DNA of 64,000 nt from Chondrosia reniformis (GCA_947172415.1 OX359199.1:3374001-3438000); one strand, 5' to 3'. Numbered from the stretch's first letter, positions 48,230 to 63,264 are shown. Numbers and translations are program-made. The notes: generated by a model from the sequence alone, not told the origin.

Positions 48230-51200
48230 ACTAGTGCCTACAGTTAGTAAATATTACCAGCACTAGTACATACCACTAGTTAATACTACTAGTACATACA
48301 ACTAGTACACACAGCTATGACATAACTAGTATATACAACTGGTATATACAAATAGTACATAACTGGTACATACAAGTAGCACATTCAACTAGGACATAAA
48401 ACTATTTCATATAACCAGTACATAACTAGCACATACAATTAGTACATAGAACTAGTTCAAACAATTAGAACATACAACTACTACATACACCTAGTACATA
48501 CAATTTGTACATACAATTAGTACATAAAACTAGTACACACAACTAGTATATACAACTAGTACATATATATAGTTCATTCAATTATATAGAGCATTCAATT
48601 ACTACAGCAATTAGTAAATTCAACTAGTACCTACTAGTTATTATAACTCGTGTTAGTACATCCAACTAGTACTTGAAACTAGTACACACAAATAGTTCTA
48701 CAACTAATACATGGAATTAATACACAAAATTAGGACGTTCAACTAAAACTTAGGATATACACCTAGTACCTTTAACTAGTACATACAACTAGTGCATAGA
48801 AGTAGGACATACAACTAGTACACACAACTAGTACATTCTACTACTATGACCAACAAGTACCAACAAGTAGTTCATAAGACTAGGACATCCAATTAGTACA
48901 TGCAACTTGCACATACAACTAGTAGTAACAACTAGTTCATACAATTTGTACAACAAGTAAATCAAACTAGACCTCCAACTATTACAACTACCGAATATAT
49001 CTAGTACTAGTACTAGTACAGACAACTAGTTCATAAACTAGTACCTACGACTAGTAAATATTACTAGTACTAGTACATATTAAAACTAGCACATGCAACT
49101 AGTACATAACTAATACATAGAGTTAACACATACAACTAGTACACACAACTAATACATACCACTAGTTTATACAACTAATACACACAACTAGTATATAACC
49201 AGTACATACAACTAGTACATAAAATTAGTTCATACAGCTATTACATACAACTAGTACATATAACTTATACCTACAAATAGTAAATATAACCAGTGCTAGT
49301 ACGTACAACTAGTACATACAACTAGTACCTACAGTTAGTTTATATTACCTTTACTTGTACATTCCACCAGTTAATCCTACTAGTACATACAACTATTACA
49401 TACAACTAGTATATAACTAGTACAAACAACTGGTACATACAACTATTATATACAATAACTACGTGCAACTATTACATCAAAATACCACACAACACTAGTA
49501 CATACAACTAGTACATACTACTAGTACAAACCACTAGGACATATATAAAACTAGTACATCCACCTACTACATATGACTAGTACATACACATCTACCTAGA
49601 AATTATAAATAGTTCATACAACTAGTGCATACAGCTAGTGCATACAACTAGTAGAGATAACTAGTACACAAGCATATAACTAGTACATACACATATAACT
49701 GGTGCTTATAAATAGTACATACACATAGTACATGCACCTAGTACATACAACTAGTACATACAAGTAGAAACTAGTATATACAAGTAGCTCATAGAACGAG
49801 TAGATAATACTAGAACGTACAACTTGTATATACAAGTAGAACATAGCTACTACATACAAGTAAAAGCAACTAGGACATATAACTAGTACATTCACCTACT
49901 ACATATAACTAGAACGTACACATATATCCAATTATTATAAATAGTATGTGCAACTAGTACATACACCTAGTTCATAACACTAGTACATACAACTGGTACA
50001 TACAACAAGCACCTTCCTTGTACCAAGTATAACTAGTACAAGAACCTTCAACTAGTACATTCAACTAGAAGATACAATTAGAACATACAACTAGTATATA
50101 CATACAACTAGTACATATAACTTGTACACACACCTACTACATATAACTAATACATAAAATATAACTAGTACATATAAATAATACAAAGAGGGGGACCCTT
50201 AAATAAAGTTCGGTAGCCCCCTCTATTCTTTTCATAATGAGATTTATTTATGGCTACATGTTACGGATATATATATATATAAATATAATACGAGTACGCA
50301 TCTATTATAACACATTTTATACGTCGATAGATGTATAATATGAGTTCATACGCAACTATAGTAACACTAAATGTCTATGACAGTACATCATTTTTTGCAA
50401 ATGGTGGCGTTAAGAAGCTTTACTTAACGAAGCTTTTCTGTCGCTATTTATAATTTTTAGGACACTTAAGCGTCCTCAATCGTTAGGATTAAGAGTAATA
50501 TGTCAAAGCCCAACGATGCGGCCAAGTAGTTCGAGTAAATTTGGGGGGCAGTAGCCCCACCAGTTTTTAAACTTGAACTACTTGTTATCCTAGGAACAGT
50601 CTTCGGTACAGATTCATAGCCTATATGTTTGAAATTGGCAGTCATTTTAACTCGGAGATAAGTCGTAGAGCTTTGGGGACACTTTAATCGAGTTCGGAGG
50701 CCATTTTTATCCTAGGAACTGTCTTTGGTACGCTATTTCACACAATTTGTACTTACAATTAGTACCTATGACTAGAACATTCACATATAACTGGTACATA
50801 TAAATAGTTCATAGAACAAGTACATCAAACTAGACCTCCAACTATTACAACTACTGAATATATCTAGTACTATATCCAGTACTAGTACTAGTACATACAA
50901 CTAGTTCATAAAACTAGTTCCTACAACTAGTAAATATTACTAGGACTAGTACATATTAGAACTAACATATGCAACTAGTACTAGTACTAGTACAACTAAT
51001 ACATACAGTTAATACATACAACTAGTACACACAACTAGTACATACCACTAGTTTATACAACTAATATATACAATTCCTTATTATAATAAGTGCTAGTACG
51101 TACAAATAGTACATAAACCTAGTACATACATTAGTATATAACTAGTACATACAACTAGTACATACAACTAGTACCTAAAACTAGTTCATACAATTACAAC

Positions 51201-52150
51201 ATACCACTACTACATAAACTAGGACAGGTAGTAAATATAACTTGTACTACTACATACAACCAGTTCATACAACTATAACATTCAACTAGTACAGACAACT
51301 TGTAGGTACAACTAGTAAATATAACCAGTGCTAGTACGTACAACTAGTACATACAACTAGTGCCTACAGTTAGTATATAGGACTAGGACAAGTAGTAAAT
51401 ATAGCTTGTACTACTACATACAACCAGTTCATACAACTATAACATTCAACTACTACAGACAACTTGTACGTACAACTAGTAAATATAACCAGTGCTAGTA
51501 CGTACAACTAGTACATACAACCAGTGCCTACAGTTAGTATATATTACCTTTACTTGTACATTCCACTAGTTAATCCTACTAGTACATACAACTATTACAT
51601 ACAACTAGTACATAAATAGTACATACAACTGGTACATACAACTATTATATACAATGAGTACATGCAACTATTACATTCGACTAGTACATATAAGTAGTAC
51701 CTACAAATATTTAATATAACTAGTACTTGTACATTCAACTAATACCTACTTAATATCTGGTATTACTAGTACTAGAAACCTACAACTATATAGTAGACAT
51801 AACTAGTACATACACCTAGTTCTTACAACTAGTATATACTAATAGTACATACTAATAGTACATACAACTAGTACATACTAATAGTACATACTAATAGTAC
51901 ATACAACTAGTACATTCAATTAGGACATACAAGTAGTAAATACAACTAGGATATACAACTAGTACATACAACAAGTACATACACCTAGTTTATAACTAGT
52001 CAATACAGGTGGTACATAGAACTGGTTCACACAATTAGAGCATACAGCTTCTACATAAAACTAATACCTATAATTAGTAAATATAGCTTCCACTAGTACA
52101 TACAACTGGTGCATAAAACTAGTACCTACAACTCGTAAATATTACCAGTA
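48230..52150 (+). repeat. large duplicated block (partner 59520-63264)
   Basis: The two blocks stay in register with an offset of about 11.3 kb: landmarks are AACTCGTGTTAGTACAT (48642 and 59939), TATGACCAACAAGTACCAAC (48845 and 60141), the 71-codon frame at 49680 and 60989, and the interspersed unit. Differences are scattered substitutions and small indels, including 50-200 bp indels. Confidence 0.85.
50180..50760 (+). repeat. interspersed unit, copy 3
   Basis: Begins AGAGGGGGACCCTTAAATAA, then AAAGTTCGGTAGCCCCCTCT, and ends at the CAATTTGTACTTACAATTAG exit. Most similar to copy 5. The minus-strand frame seen in copies 2, 4 and 5 is interrupted here. Confidence 0.85.
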
Positions 52151-54420
52151 CTAGTAAATGCAACTAGTTATTAGAACTAGTACATGCATCTAGTACATAG
52201 CTAATGGATACAGTTAATACATAGCACTAGTACACACAACTAGTACATACAACTAATATATACAACTAAAACAAACAACTAGTATATAACAAGTACTTAC
52301 AACTAGTAAATGTAACTAATACTAGTACACACAACTAGTTCATACAACTATTACATTCTACTATTACATACAACTAGTACCTACAACTAGTAAATATAAC
52401 CCGTGCTAGTATGTACAACAAGTACATACAACTGGTACATACAATTATTATATATAATTAGTACATGCAACTATTACATTCAGCTAGTACATATAACTAG
52501 TACCTACAACTAGTTAATATTAATAGACCTTATACACACAACTAATACCTACTTAGTATCTAGTATTACTACTACTAGAACTTACAACTAGTACATATAA
52601 CTAGTACATACACCTAGTGCATACAACTAGTACATACAACTAGTACATACAAATAGTACACACAACTAGTACATACAAGTAGCACATTCAACTAGGATAT
52701 AAAACTAGTTCATATAACTAGTACATAACTAGTACATACAACCAGTACATACAACTAGTACAAACAACTAGTATATACAAATAGTTCGTACAACTTGCAC
52801 ATACAATGAGTAGTAACAACTAGTTCATACAATTTGTACTTACAATTAGTACCTATGACTAGAACATTCACATATAACGGGTACATATAAATAATACATA
52901 CAACTAGTACATCAAACTAGACCTCCAACTAATTCAACTACTGGATATAACTGGTACTAGTACATATAACTTGTTCATACAACTAGAAGTACATCTAGTA
53001 CATACAACTATTACATACAATTAGTACATACACCTAATACATACAACTAGTTATTAGAACTAGTACATACAACTAGTACATAACTAATACATACAGTTAT
53101 TATATGCAACTTGTACACACAACTAGTGCATAACTAGTTTATACAACTAGTACATTCAACTAGTACATATAATTAGTTCATACAACTATTATATAGAACT
53201 ATAAAAAGCATGTAGTACATATAACTAATACATTCAACTAGTACATATATCCAGTACCTATAACTAGTTAATATAACAAGTACTTGTACATACAAATAGT
53301 ACCTACTTAGTAACTAGTTTTGCTAATGCCAGAACCTACAACTAGTACATATACCTAGTACATACAACTAGTACCTACAAATGGTACACACAAATAGTAC
53401 ACACAACTAGTTCATTCAACCAGAACATAAAACTAGTACATACAATTAGTACACACTACTAGTACATTTTACTAGTACGTATAACAAGTACATATAAATA
53501 GTAAATGAATCTAGTAAATACCACTAGTACACACAACTAGTACATACAACTAGTACATACAACTAGCACATACAACTAGGCTAACAACTACTTCATACAA
53601 CTTGTACTTAAAACTAGTACCTATGATTGAAACATACACATAAAATTAGTAGATATAACTAGTACATTCACCTACTACATATAACTAGTACATACAAATA
53701 TATCCAATGATTATAAATAGTACGTGCAAGCAACTAGTACATACACCTAGTTCATAAAACTAGTATATACAACTAGTACATACAACAAGCACCTTCCTTG
53801 TACCAAGTATAACTAGTACAAGAACCTAAAACTGGTACATTCAACTAGTACATTCAACTAGAACATACAACTAGTCCATATAACTAGTACATATAACTAG
53901 TACATATAACTAGTACATATAAGTAGTACACACACCTACTACATATAACTAATACACACTAATAGTACATACAACTAGTACATTCAATTAGAACATACAA
54001 CTACTACATACAACTAATACATGCAACTAATACCTACAACTAGTAAATATAACCAGTGCTAGTAGGCACTACTAGTACATATCACTAGTGCCTAAAGTTA
54101 GTAATTATTACCAGTACAAGTACATACCACTAGTTAATATTACTAGTACATACCACTAGTTAATACTATTAGTACATACAACTAGTACATACAAATAGTA
54201 CATAACTAGTACATACAAGTAGCACATTCAACTAGGACATAAAACTAGTTCATATAAGTAGTACATAACTAGTACATACAATTAGTACATAGAACTAGTT
54301 CAAACAATTAGAACATACAACTACTACATACACCTAGTACACACAACTAGTATATACAACTAGTACATACATATAGTTCATTCAATTATATAGAGCATTC
54401 AATTACTACAGCAATTAGTA

Positions 54421-54627
54421 TGTGACGAGTTATATTATCGTAACACTGCTTAACCGTACTCGAGTCATTTTCGGGTAAAAGATGATTATTAAGTTCTGTA
54501 CAATAGCATATATACATCACAGAAAGTTCTAGAAAGCTAAATTACAAACCAACAGATACAACAGCAATATAAAATCATCACAGGATGTTTACTCTGCATG
54601 CAGTAGTTAGTTAGTTACTATGCTACA
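54421..54627 (-). repeat. 3' long terminal repeat of a gypsy element
   Basis: The segment starts TGTGACGAG at the satellite boundary and ends ATGCTACA before the purine-rich tract TGGAGAGGGAGTAC (read on the minus strand), which lies between it and the end of the integrase frame. TG...CA ends and an adjacent polypurine tract are what a 207-bp LTR should have. The 5' LTR is not in the window. Confidence 0.65.
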
Positions 54628-54664
54628 GTACTCCCTCTCCAGTGAGTAGCTAACGAATGATACA

Positions 54665-55683
54665 TTATAAAGTGAAATGGTCCGGAAAATGAACATGCCG
54701 TCCAGAACGAGTTGTTCGTAACGGTGACTCAGATGATGTAGTCTCTGGAGGTGTGGGAGAGGTAGACTGTAGCTGGTCTGAAACCGGGAGCAAAACGTCA
54801 AGGTGGGCTGGCTTTAGGCGATCTAAGGAGATGGTTTGCTGCTGTCCTTTGACACTGAGAGTATAATACTTATCAGATCTCTTAAGAACCTTGAAAGGAC
54901 CATCGTAGGGGTGCTGTAAAGATCTACGTATGGCATCTCGACGAACAAAAACTTGTGTACATGAATGAAGGGCTGGACTCACATGTGCCTTCTGCTGAGA
55001 ATGATGATGGGGTGGTATAGCCCGAAGTTGCTGCATGATACACGTGAGGCGTGAAACATAGGCCAGCGGATCTACAGTGTCAATGTCCTGGCTGGTGCTG
55101 AAAAATTCCCCTGGTAAGCGTAGAGTGGTGCCATACACCAACTCTGAAACAGTACAGTTCAAGTCTTCCTTTAATGCCGTGCGAATACCTAAGAGTACTA
55201 GAGGGAGTGAATCCATCCACTGAACTTGGGGTAAGTGAGTCATCAGTCCTGCTTTCAGCTGTCGATGTAAACGCTCGACCAATCCATTAGCACAAGGGTA
55301 GTAGGCAGTTGTTCGAATTCGGTGAGATCCCAGTAAGTTCATCAACTGTCTCCAAAGGGCAGACTCGAATTGAGTACCTCGGTCAGTGGTGATGGTGGAG
55401 GGTACACCGAATCATGCAATCCAACCCAAAACAAAAGCTTGCGCTACTGTCTCTGCAGAGATGTTTGTTAGAGGAATAGCTTCTGGCCAACGGGTAAAAC
55501 AATCAACGCATGTCAAGAGGTAAGAGTGTCCTTTTACTAATGGTAGTGGGCCAACAATGTCGATATGAACATGGTCAAACCTGGCATCCCGAGTTGCAAA
55601 GGTGGATGTTGGTGTAACTGTGTGCTGATGTACTTTTGATCGTTGGCATTGAAGACAAGTTTGGGCCCATTTGCGGACATCCT
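54665..55683 (-). pseudogene. Ty3/gypsy integrase, one in-frame stop
   Basis: Read on the minus strand from the edge of the assembly gap, one frame of 339 codons holds the end of the HHCC zinc finger (CLQCQRSK), the integrase core with IDIVGPLP (first Asp), DRGTQFES (second Asp) and NGLVERLHRQLKA (Glu), then the GPFKVL element and C-terminal tail found in gypsy polyproteins. A single TGA at 55412-55414 sits in WIA-x-FGVPS, where relatives usually have Arg, so it is a likely C-to-T change at CGA. Integrase joins the cDNA to the host genome. RT, RNase H, protease and gag must lie in or beyond the gap at 55684. Confidence 0.88.
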
Positions 55684-55883
55684 NNNNNNNNNNNNNNNNN
55701 NNNNNNNNNNNNNNNNNNNNNNNNNNNNNNNNNNNNNNNNNNNNNNNNNNNNNNNNNNNNNNNNNNNNNNNNNNNNNNNNNNNNNNNNNNNNNNNNNNNN
55801 NNNNNNNNNNNNNNNNNNNNNNNNNNNNNNNNNNNNNNNNNNNNNNNNNNNNNNNNNNNNNNNNNNNNNNNNNNNNNNNNNNN
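55684..55883. other. assembly gap, 200 N
   Basis: Exactly 200 N. Left of it is the gypsy integrase, right of it satellite, so the missing sequence should include most of a gypsy element and is probably several kilobases. Confidence 0.99.
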
Positions 55884-57884
55884 GAAACCTACAACCATAT
55901 AGTAGACATAACTAGTACAGTTCTTACAACTAGTACATACTAATAGTACATACTAATAGTACATACAACTAGTACATTCAATTAGGACATACAAGTAGTA
56001 AATACAACTAGGACATACAACTAGTACACACAACAAGTACATACACCTAGTATATAACTAGTCAATACAGGTGGTATTTAGAACTGGTTCAAAACATTAG
56101 AACATACAGCTACTACATAAAACTAATACCTATAATTAGTAAATATAGCTTCCACTAGTACATACAACTGGTGCATAAAACTAGTACCTACAACTAGTAA
56201 ATATTACCAGTACTAGTAAATGCAACTAGTTATTAGAACTAGTACATGCATCTAGTACATAGCTAATGCATATAGTTAATACATACCACTAGTACACACA
56301 ACTAGTACATACAACTAATATATACAACTAAAACATACAACTAGTATATAACAAGTACATACAACTAGAACATAAAACTACTTCATACACTTAGAACATA
56401 CAACTACTACATACACCTAGTACATACAACTAGTACATACAACCAGTACATACAACTAGTACAAACAACTAGTAAATACAACAAGTTCGTACAACTTGCA
56501 AATACAATTAGCAGTATCAACTATTTCATACAATTTGTACTTACAATTAGTACCTATGACTAGAACATTCACATATAACTGGTACATATAAATAGTACAT
56601 ACAACTAGTACATCAAACTAGCCCTCCAACTAATTCAACTACTGAATATAACTAGTACTAGTACATATAACTTGTTCATACAACTAGAAATACAACTAGT
56701 ACATACAACTATTACATACAAGCAGTACATACACCTAATATATACAACTAGTTATTAGAACTAGTACATACAACTAGTACATAACTAATACATACAGTTA
56801 TAACATGCAACTTGTACACACAACTAGTGCATAACTAGTTTATACAACTAGTACACACAACTAGTGCATAACTAGTTTATACAACTAGTACATTCAACTA
56901 GTACATATAATTAGTACATTCAACTATTATATAGAACTATAATAAGCAATTAGTACATATAACTATTACATTCAATTAGTACATATATGCAGTACCTATA
57001 ACTAGTTAATATAACTAGTACTTGTACATACAAATAGTACCTACTTAGTAACTAGTTTTGCTAATACCAGAACCTACAACTAGTAGGTTCAACTAGTACA
57101 TACAACTAGTAAATACAACTAGTACATCAAACTAGTGCCTACAACTAGTACATGGAACTAGTAACAAGTACATATACCTAATACATACAACTAGTACATA
57201 CAAGTGGTACACACAAATAGTACACACAACTAGTACATTCAACCAGAACATAAAACTAGTAGACACCAACTACTACATATAACTAGTATATACAAATATA
57301 ACTGGTCCATATAAATAGTACATGCATCTAGTAAATACCACTAGTACATACAACTAGTACATACAACTATAACATTAAACTAGTACATACAACTACACAC
57401 TACACAAGTACACACTACTAGTACATTCTACTAGTACGTATAACAAGTACAAAATGTAATACATATAACAAGTACATATAACTAGTACATTCACCTACTA
57501 CATATAACTAGTACATACACATATATCCAATTATTATAAATAGTACGTGCAACTAGTACATACACCTAGTTCATAAAACTAGTACATACAACTAGTATAT
57601 ACAACAAGTACCTTCCTAGTACCAAGTATAACTAGTACAAGAACCTACAACTAGTAAATTCAACTAGTACATACAACTAGAACATACAACTAGTATATAT
57701 ACCCAACTAGTACATATAACTAGTACATATAACTAGTACATATAACTAGTACACACACCTACTACATACAACTAATACATAAAATTATAACTAGTATATA
57801 TAAATAGTACAAACACCTACAACATATTGCTAATACATAAAAATATAACTAGAAAATATAAATAATACAAACAATAATAAAGTT

Positions 57885-58385
57885 GGGCAGCCCCCTCTAT
57901 TGTTTTCATAACGCGATTTATGTATGGCTTCATGTTACGGATATATATATAAATATATATATAATACGATTTCATACGCAACTATTGTAACACTTAATTT
58001 ATATGTCAATACATGGTTTTTGCAAATGGTGACATTCAGAAAGCTTTAGTTAACGAAGCTTTTCTGTCGCTATTTATAATTTTTAGGTCACTTAAGCGTC
58101 CTCAATCGTTAGTGTTAAAAGTTATATGGCAAAGGCCAACGATGCAGCCAAGTGGTACTAGTTAATTTGGGGGGCAGTAGCGCCACCAGTTTTTAAACTC
58201 GAACTACTTGTTATCCTAGGAACAGTCTTCGGTACAGATTCATAGCCTATATGTTTGAAATTGGCAGTCATTTTAACTCGGAGATAAGTCATAGAGCTTC
58301 GGAAACCCTTTTTTCGAGTTTGGCAGCCATTGTTTTCCTTTGAACAGTCTTTGGTATGGTATTTCATTCAATTTGTACTTACAAT
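57885..58385 (+). repeat. interspersed unit, copy 4
   Basis: Same landmarks as copy 2, from AAAGTTGGGCAGCCCCCTCT to the CAATTTGTACTTACAATTAG exit; carries an open 69-codon minus-strand frame at 58158-58367. Confidence 0.85.
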
Positions 58386-61300
58386 TAGTACCTATGACAA
58401 GAACATTAACATATAATTGGTACATATAAATAGTACATACAACAAGTACATCAAACTAGACCTACAACTATTACAACTACCGAATATATCTAGTACTAGT
58501 ACTAGTACATACAACTAGTTCATAAAACTAGTACCTACAACTAGTAGTATTACTAGTACTAGTACATATTAGAATTAGCACATGCAATTAGTACATAACA
58601 ATTACATACAGTTAATACATACAACTAGTACACACAACTACAACATACCACTAGTTTATACAACTAATACATACAACTAGTATATAACCAGTACATAAAC
58701 TAGTACATAAAATTAGGTCATACAATTAGAACATACAACTATTACATACAACTAGTACATACAACTAATACCTACAAATAATAAATATAACCATTGCTAG
58801 TGCGTACAACTAGTACATACAACTAGTACACACATTAGTATAAAACTAGTACATACAACTAGTACATAAAACTAGTTCATAAAATTACAACATACCACTA
58901 CTACATACACTAGGACAAGTAGTAAATATAACTTGTACTGCTACATACAACTAGTTCATACAACTATAACATTCAACTAGAACAGTCAACTTGAACGTAC
59001 AACTAGTAAATATAACCAGTGCTAGTACGTACAACTAGTACATACAACTAGTGCTTACAGTTAGTATATATTACCTTTACTTGGACATTCCACTAGTTAA
59101 TCCTACTAGTACATACAACTATTACATACAACTAGTACATAAATAGTACATACAACTGGTACATACAACTATTATATATAATTAGTACATGCAACTATTA
59201 CATTCGACTAGTACATATAAGTAGTACCTACAAATATTTAATATAACTAGTACTTGTACATTCAACTAATACCTACTTAATATCTGGTATAACTACAACT
59301 ATATAGTAGACATAACTAGTACATACACCTAGTACTTACAACTATTACATAGTAATAGTACATACTAATAGTACATACAACTAGTACATTCAATTAGAAC
59401 ATACAACCACTACATACAACTAGTACATGCAACTAATACCTGCAACTAGTAAATATAACTTGTACTACTACATACAAATAGTACCTACAACTAGTAAATA
59501 TAACCAGTGTTAGTAGGTACCACTAGTACATACCACTAGTGCCTACAGTTAGTAAATATTACCAGCATTAGTACATACCACTAGTTAATACTACTAGTAC
59601 ATACAACTAGTACATACAGCTATGACATAACTAGTATATACAACTGGTATATACAAATAGTACATAACTAGTACATACAAGTAGCACATTCAACTAGGAC
59701 ATAAAACTAGTTCATATAACCAGTACATAACTAGTACATACAATTAGTACATAGAACTAGTTCAAACAATTAGAACATACAACTACTACATACACCTAGT
59801 ACATACAATTTGTACATACAATTAGTACATAAAACTAAGTACACACAACTAGTATGTACAACTAGTACCTATATATATTATATAGAGCATTCAATTACTA
59901 CAGCAATTAGTACATTCAACTAGTACCTACTAGTTATTATAACTCGTGTTAGTACATACAACTAGTACTTGAAACTAGTACACACAAATAGTTCTACAAC
60001 TAATACATGGAATTAATACACAAAATTAGGACGTACAACTAAAACCTAGGATATACACCTAGTACCTTTAACTAGTACATACAACTAGTGCATAGAAGTA
60101 GGACATACAACTAGTACACACAACTAGTACATTCTACTAGTATGACCAACAAGTACCAACTAGTAGTTCATAAGACTAGGACATCCAACTAGTACATGCA
60201 ACTTGAACATACAACTAGTAGTAACAACTAGTTCATACAATTTGTACAACAAGTACATCAAACTAGACCTCCAACTATTACAACTACCGAATATATCTAG
60301 TACTAGTACTAGTACAGACAACTAGTTCATAAACTAGTACCTACGACTAGTAAATATTACTAGTACTAGTACATATTAAAACTAGCACATGCAACTAGTA
60401 CATAACTAATACATAGAGTTAACACATACAACTAGTACACACCACTAGTACATACCACTAGTTTATACAACTAATACACACAACTAGTATATAACCAGTA
60501 CATACAACTAGTCCATAAAATTAGTTCATGCAGCTATTACATACAACTAGTACATATAACTTATACCTACAAATAGTAAATATAACCAGTGCTAGTACGT
60601 ACAACTAGTACATACAACTAGTACATACACCTAGTACCTACAGTTAGTTTATATTACCTTTACTTGTACATTCCACTAGTTAATCCTACTAGTACATACA
60701 ACTATTACATACAACCAGTATATAACTAGTACAAACAACTGGTACATACAACTATTATATACAATAACTACATGCAACTATTACATCAAAATACCACACA
60801 CCACTAGTACATACAACTAGTACATACTACTAGTACAAACCCCTGGGACATATATAAAACTAGTACATCCACCTACTACATATGACTAGTACATACACAT
60901 CTACCTAGAAATTATAAATAGTTCATACAACTAGTGCATACAGCTAGTGCATACAACTAATAGAGATAACTAGTACACAAGCATATAACTAGTACATACA
61001 CATATAACTGGTGCTTATAAATAGTACATACACATAGTACATGCACCTAGTACATACAACTAGTACATACAAGAAGAAACTAGTATATACAAGTAGCTCA
61101 TAGAACGAGTAGATAATACTAGAACGTACAACTTGTATATACAAGTAGAACATAGCTACTACATACAAGTAAAAGCAACTAGGACATATAACTAGTACAT
61201 TCACCTACTACATATAACTAGAACGTACACATATATCCAATTATTATAAATAGTACGTGCAACTAGTACATACACCTAGTTCATAAAACTAGTACATACA

Positions 61301-61489
61301 ACTAGTACATACAACAAGTACCTTCCTAGTACCAAGTATAACTAGTACAAGAACCTTCAACTAGTACATTCAACTAGTACATACAATTAGAACATACAAC
61401 TAGTATATACATACAACTAGTACATATAACTTGTACACACACCTACTACATATAACTAATACATAAAAATATAACTAGTACATATAAAT

Positions 61490-62065
61490 AATACAAAGAG
61501 GGGGACCCTTAAATAAAGTTCGGTAGCCCCCTCTATTGTTTTCATAATGAGATTTATTTATGGCTACATGTTACGGATATATATATATAAATATAATACG
61601 AGTTCATACGCATCTTTTATAACACATTTTATACGTCGATAGATGTATAATATGAGTTCATACGCAACTATAGTAACACTTAATTTATATGACAGTACAT
61701 CGTTTTTGCAAATGGTGGCGTTCAGGAAGCTTTAGTTAACGAAGCTTTTCTGTCGCTATTTATAATTTTTAGGACACTTAAGCGTCCTCAATCGTTAGGA
61801 TTAAGAGTAATATGTCAAAGCCCAACGATGTAACCAAGTAGTTCGAGTAAATTTGGGGGGCAGTAGCCCCACCAATTTTTAAACTCCAACTACTTGTTAT
61901 CCTAGGAACAGTCTTCGGTACAGATTCATAGCCTATATGTTTGAAATTGGCAGTCATTTTAACTCGGAGATAAGTCGTAGAGCTTTGGGGACACTTTAAT
62001 CGAGTTTGGCAGCTATTGTTTTCCTTTGAACAGTCTTTGGTACGGTATTTCATTCAATTTGTACT
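61490..62065 (+). repeat. interspersed unit, copy 5
   Basis: Same type as copy 3 (AGAGGGGGACCCTTAAATAA start) but with the GTTTGGCAGC/TTTTCCTTTGAACAG variant of copies 2 and 4 near its right end, so it appears recombinant between the two subtypes. Confidence 0.85.
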
Positions 62066-63264
62066 TACAATTAGTACCTATGACTAGAACATTCAAATAT
62101 AACTGGTACATATAAATAGTACATAGAACAAGTACATCAAACTAGACCTCCAACTATTACAACTACTGAATATATCTAGTACTATATCCAGTACTAGTAC
62201 TAGTACATACAACTAGTTCATAAAACTAGTTCCTACAACTAGTAAATATTACTAGGACTAGTACATATTAGAACTAACACATGCAACTAGTACTAGTACT
62301 AGTACAACTAATACATACAGTTAATACATACAACTAGTACACACAACTAGTACATACCACTAGTTTATACAACTAATATATACAATTCGTTATTATAATA
62401 AGTGCTAGTACGTACAAATAGTACATAAACCTAGTACATACATTAGTATATAACTAGTACATACAACTAGTACATAAAACTAGTTCATACAATTACAACA
62501 TACCACTACTACATACACTAGGACAAGTAGTAAATATAACTTGTACTACTACATACAACTAGTTCATACAACTATAACATTCAACTAGTACAGACAACTT
62601 GTACGTACAACTAGTAAATATAACCAGTGCTAGTACGTACAACTAGTACATACAACTAGTGCTTACAGTTAGTATATATTAACTTTACTTGTACATTCCA
62701 CTAGTTAATCCTACTAGTACATACAACTATTACATACAACTAGTACATAAATAGTACATACAACTGGTACATACAACTATTATATACAATTAGTACATGC
62801 AACTATTACATTCGACTAGTACATATAAGTAGTACCTACAAATATTTAATATAACTAGTACTTGTACATTCAACTAATACCTACTTAATATCTGGTATTA
62901 CTAGTACTAGAAACCTACAACTATATAGTAGACATAACTAGTACATACACCTAGTTGTTACAACTAGTATATACTAATAGTATATACTAATAGTACATAC
63001 AACTAGTACATACTAATAGTACATACTAATAGTCTATACAACTAGTACATTCAATTAGGACATACAAGTAGTAAATACAACTAGGATATACAACTAGTAC
63101 ATACAACAAGTACATACACCTAGTATATAACTAGTCAATACAGGTGGTACATAGAACTTGTTCACACAATTAGAGCATACAGCTTCTACATAAAACTAAT
63201 ACCTATAATTAGTAAATATAGCTTCCACTAGTACATACAACTGGTGCATAAAACTAGTACCTAC

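Larger units (their letters stand above)
45921..54420 (+). repeat. 13-bp satellite array, block 5
   Basis: Satellite with the third interspersed unit (about 50180-50760). The part 45925-46980 corresponds to 58720-59770, 46990-48200 to 37080-38340, and 48230-52150 to 59520-63264, so this block is a mosaic of segments found elsewhere in the window. Confidence 0.95.
55884..63264 (+). repeat. 13-bp satellite array, block 6
   Basis: Satellite with interspersed unit copies 4 and 5. It ends at a LINE insertion: an uninterrupted relative of the left flank (TAAAACTAGTACCTAC followed by satellite) is at about 52120. Confidence 0.95.

Noticed and set aside
49680..49895. 71-codon hydrophobic frame, repeated at 60989-61204
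   Set aside because: Translation of satellite DNA; the two occurrences are the same duplicated block.
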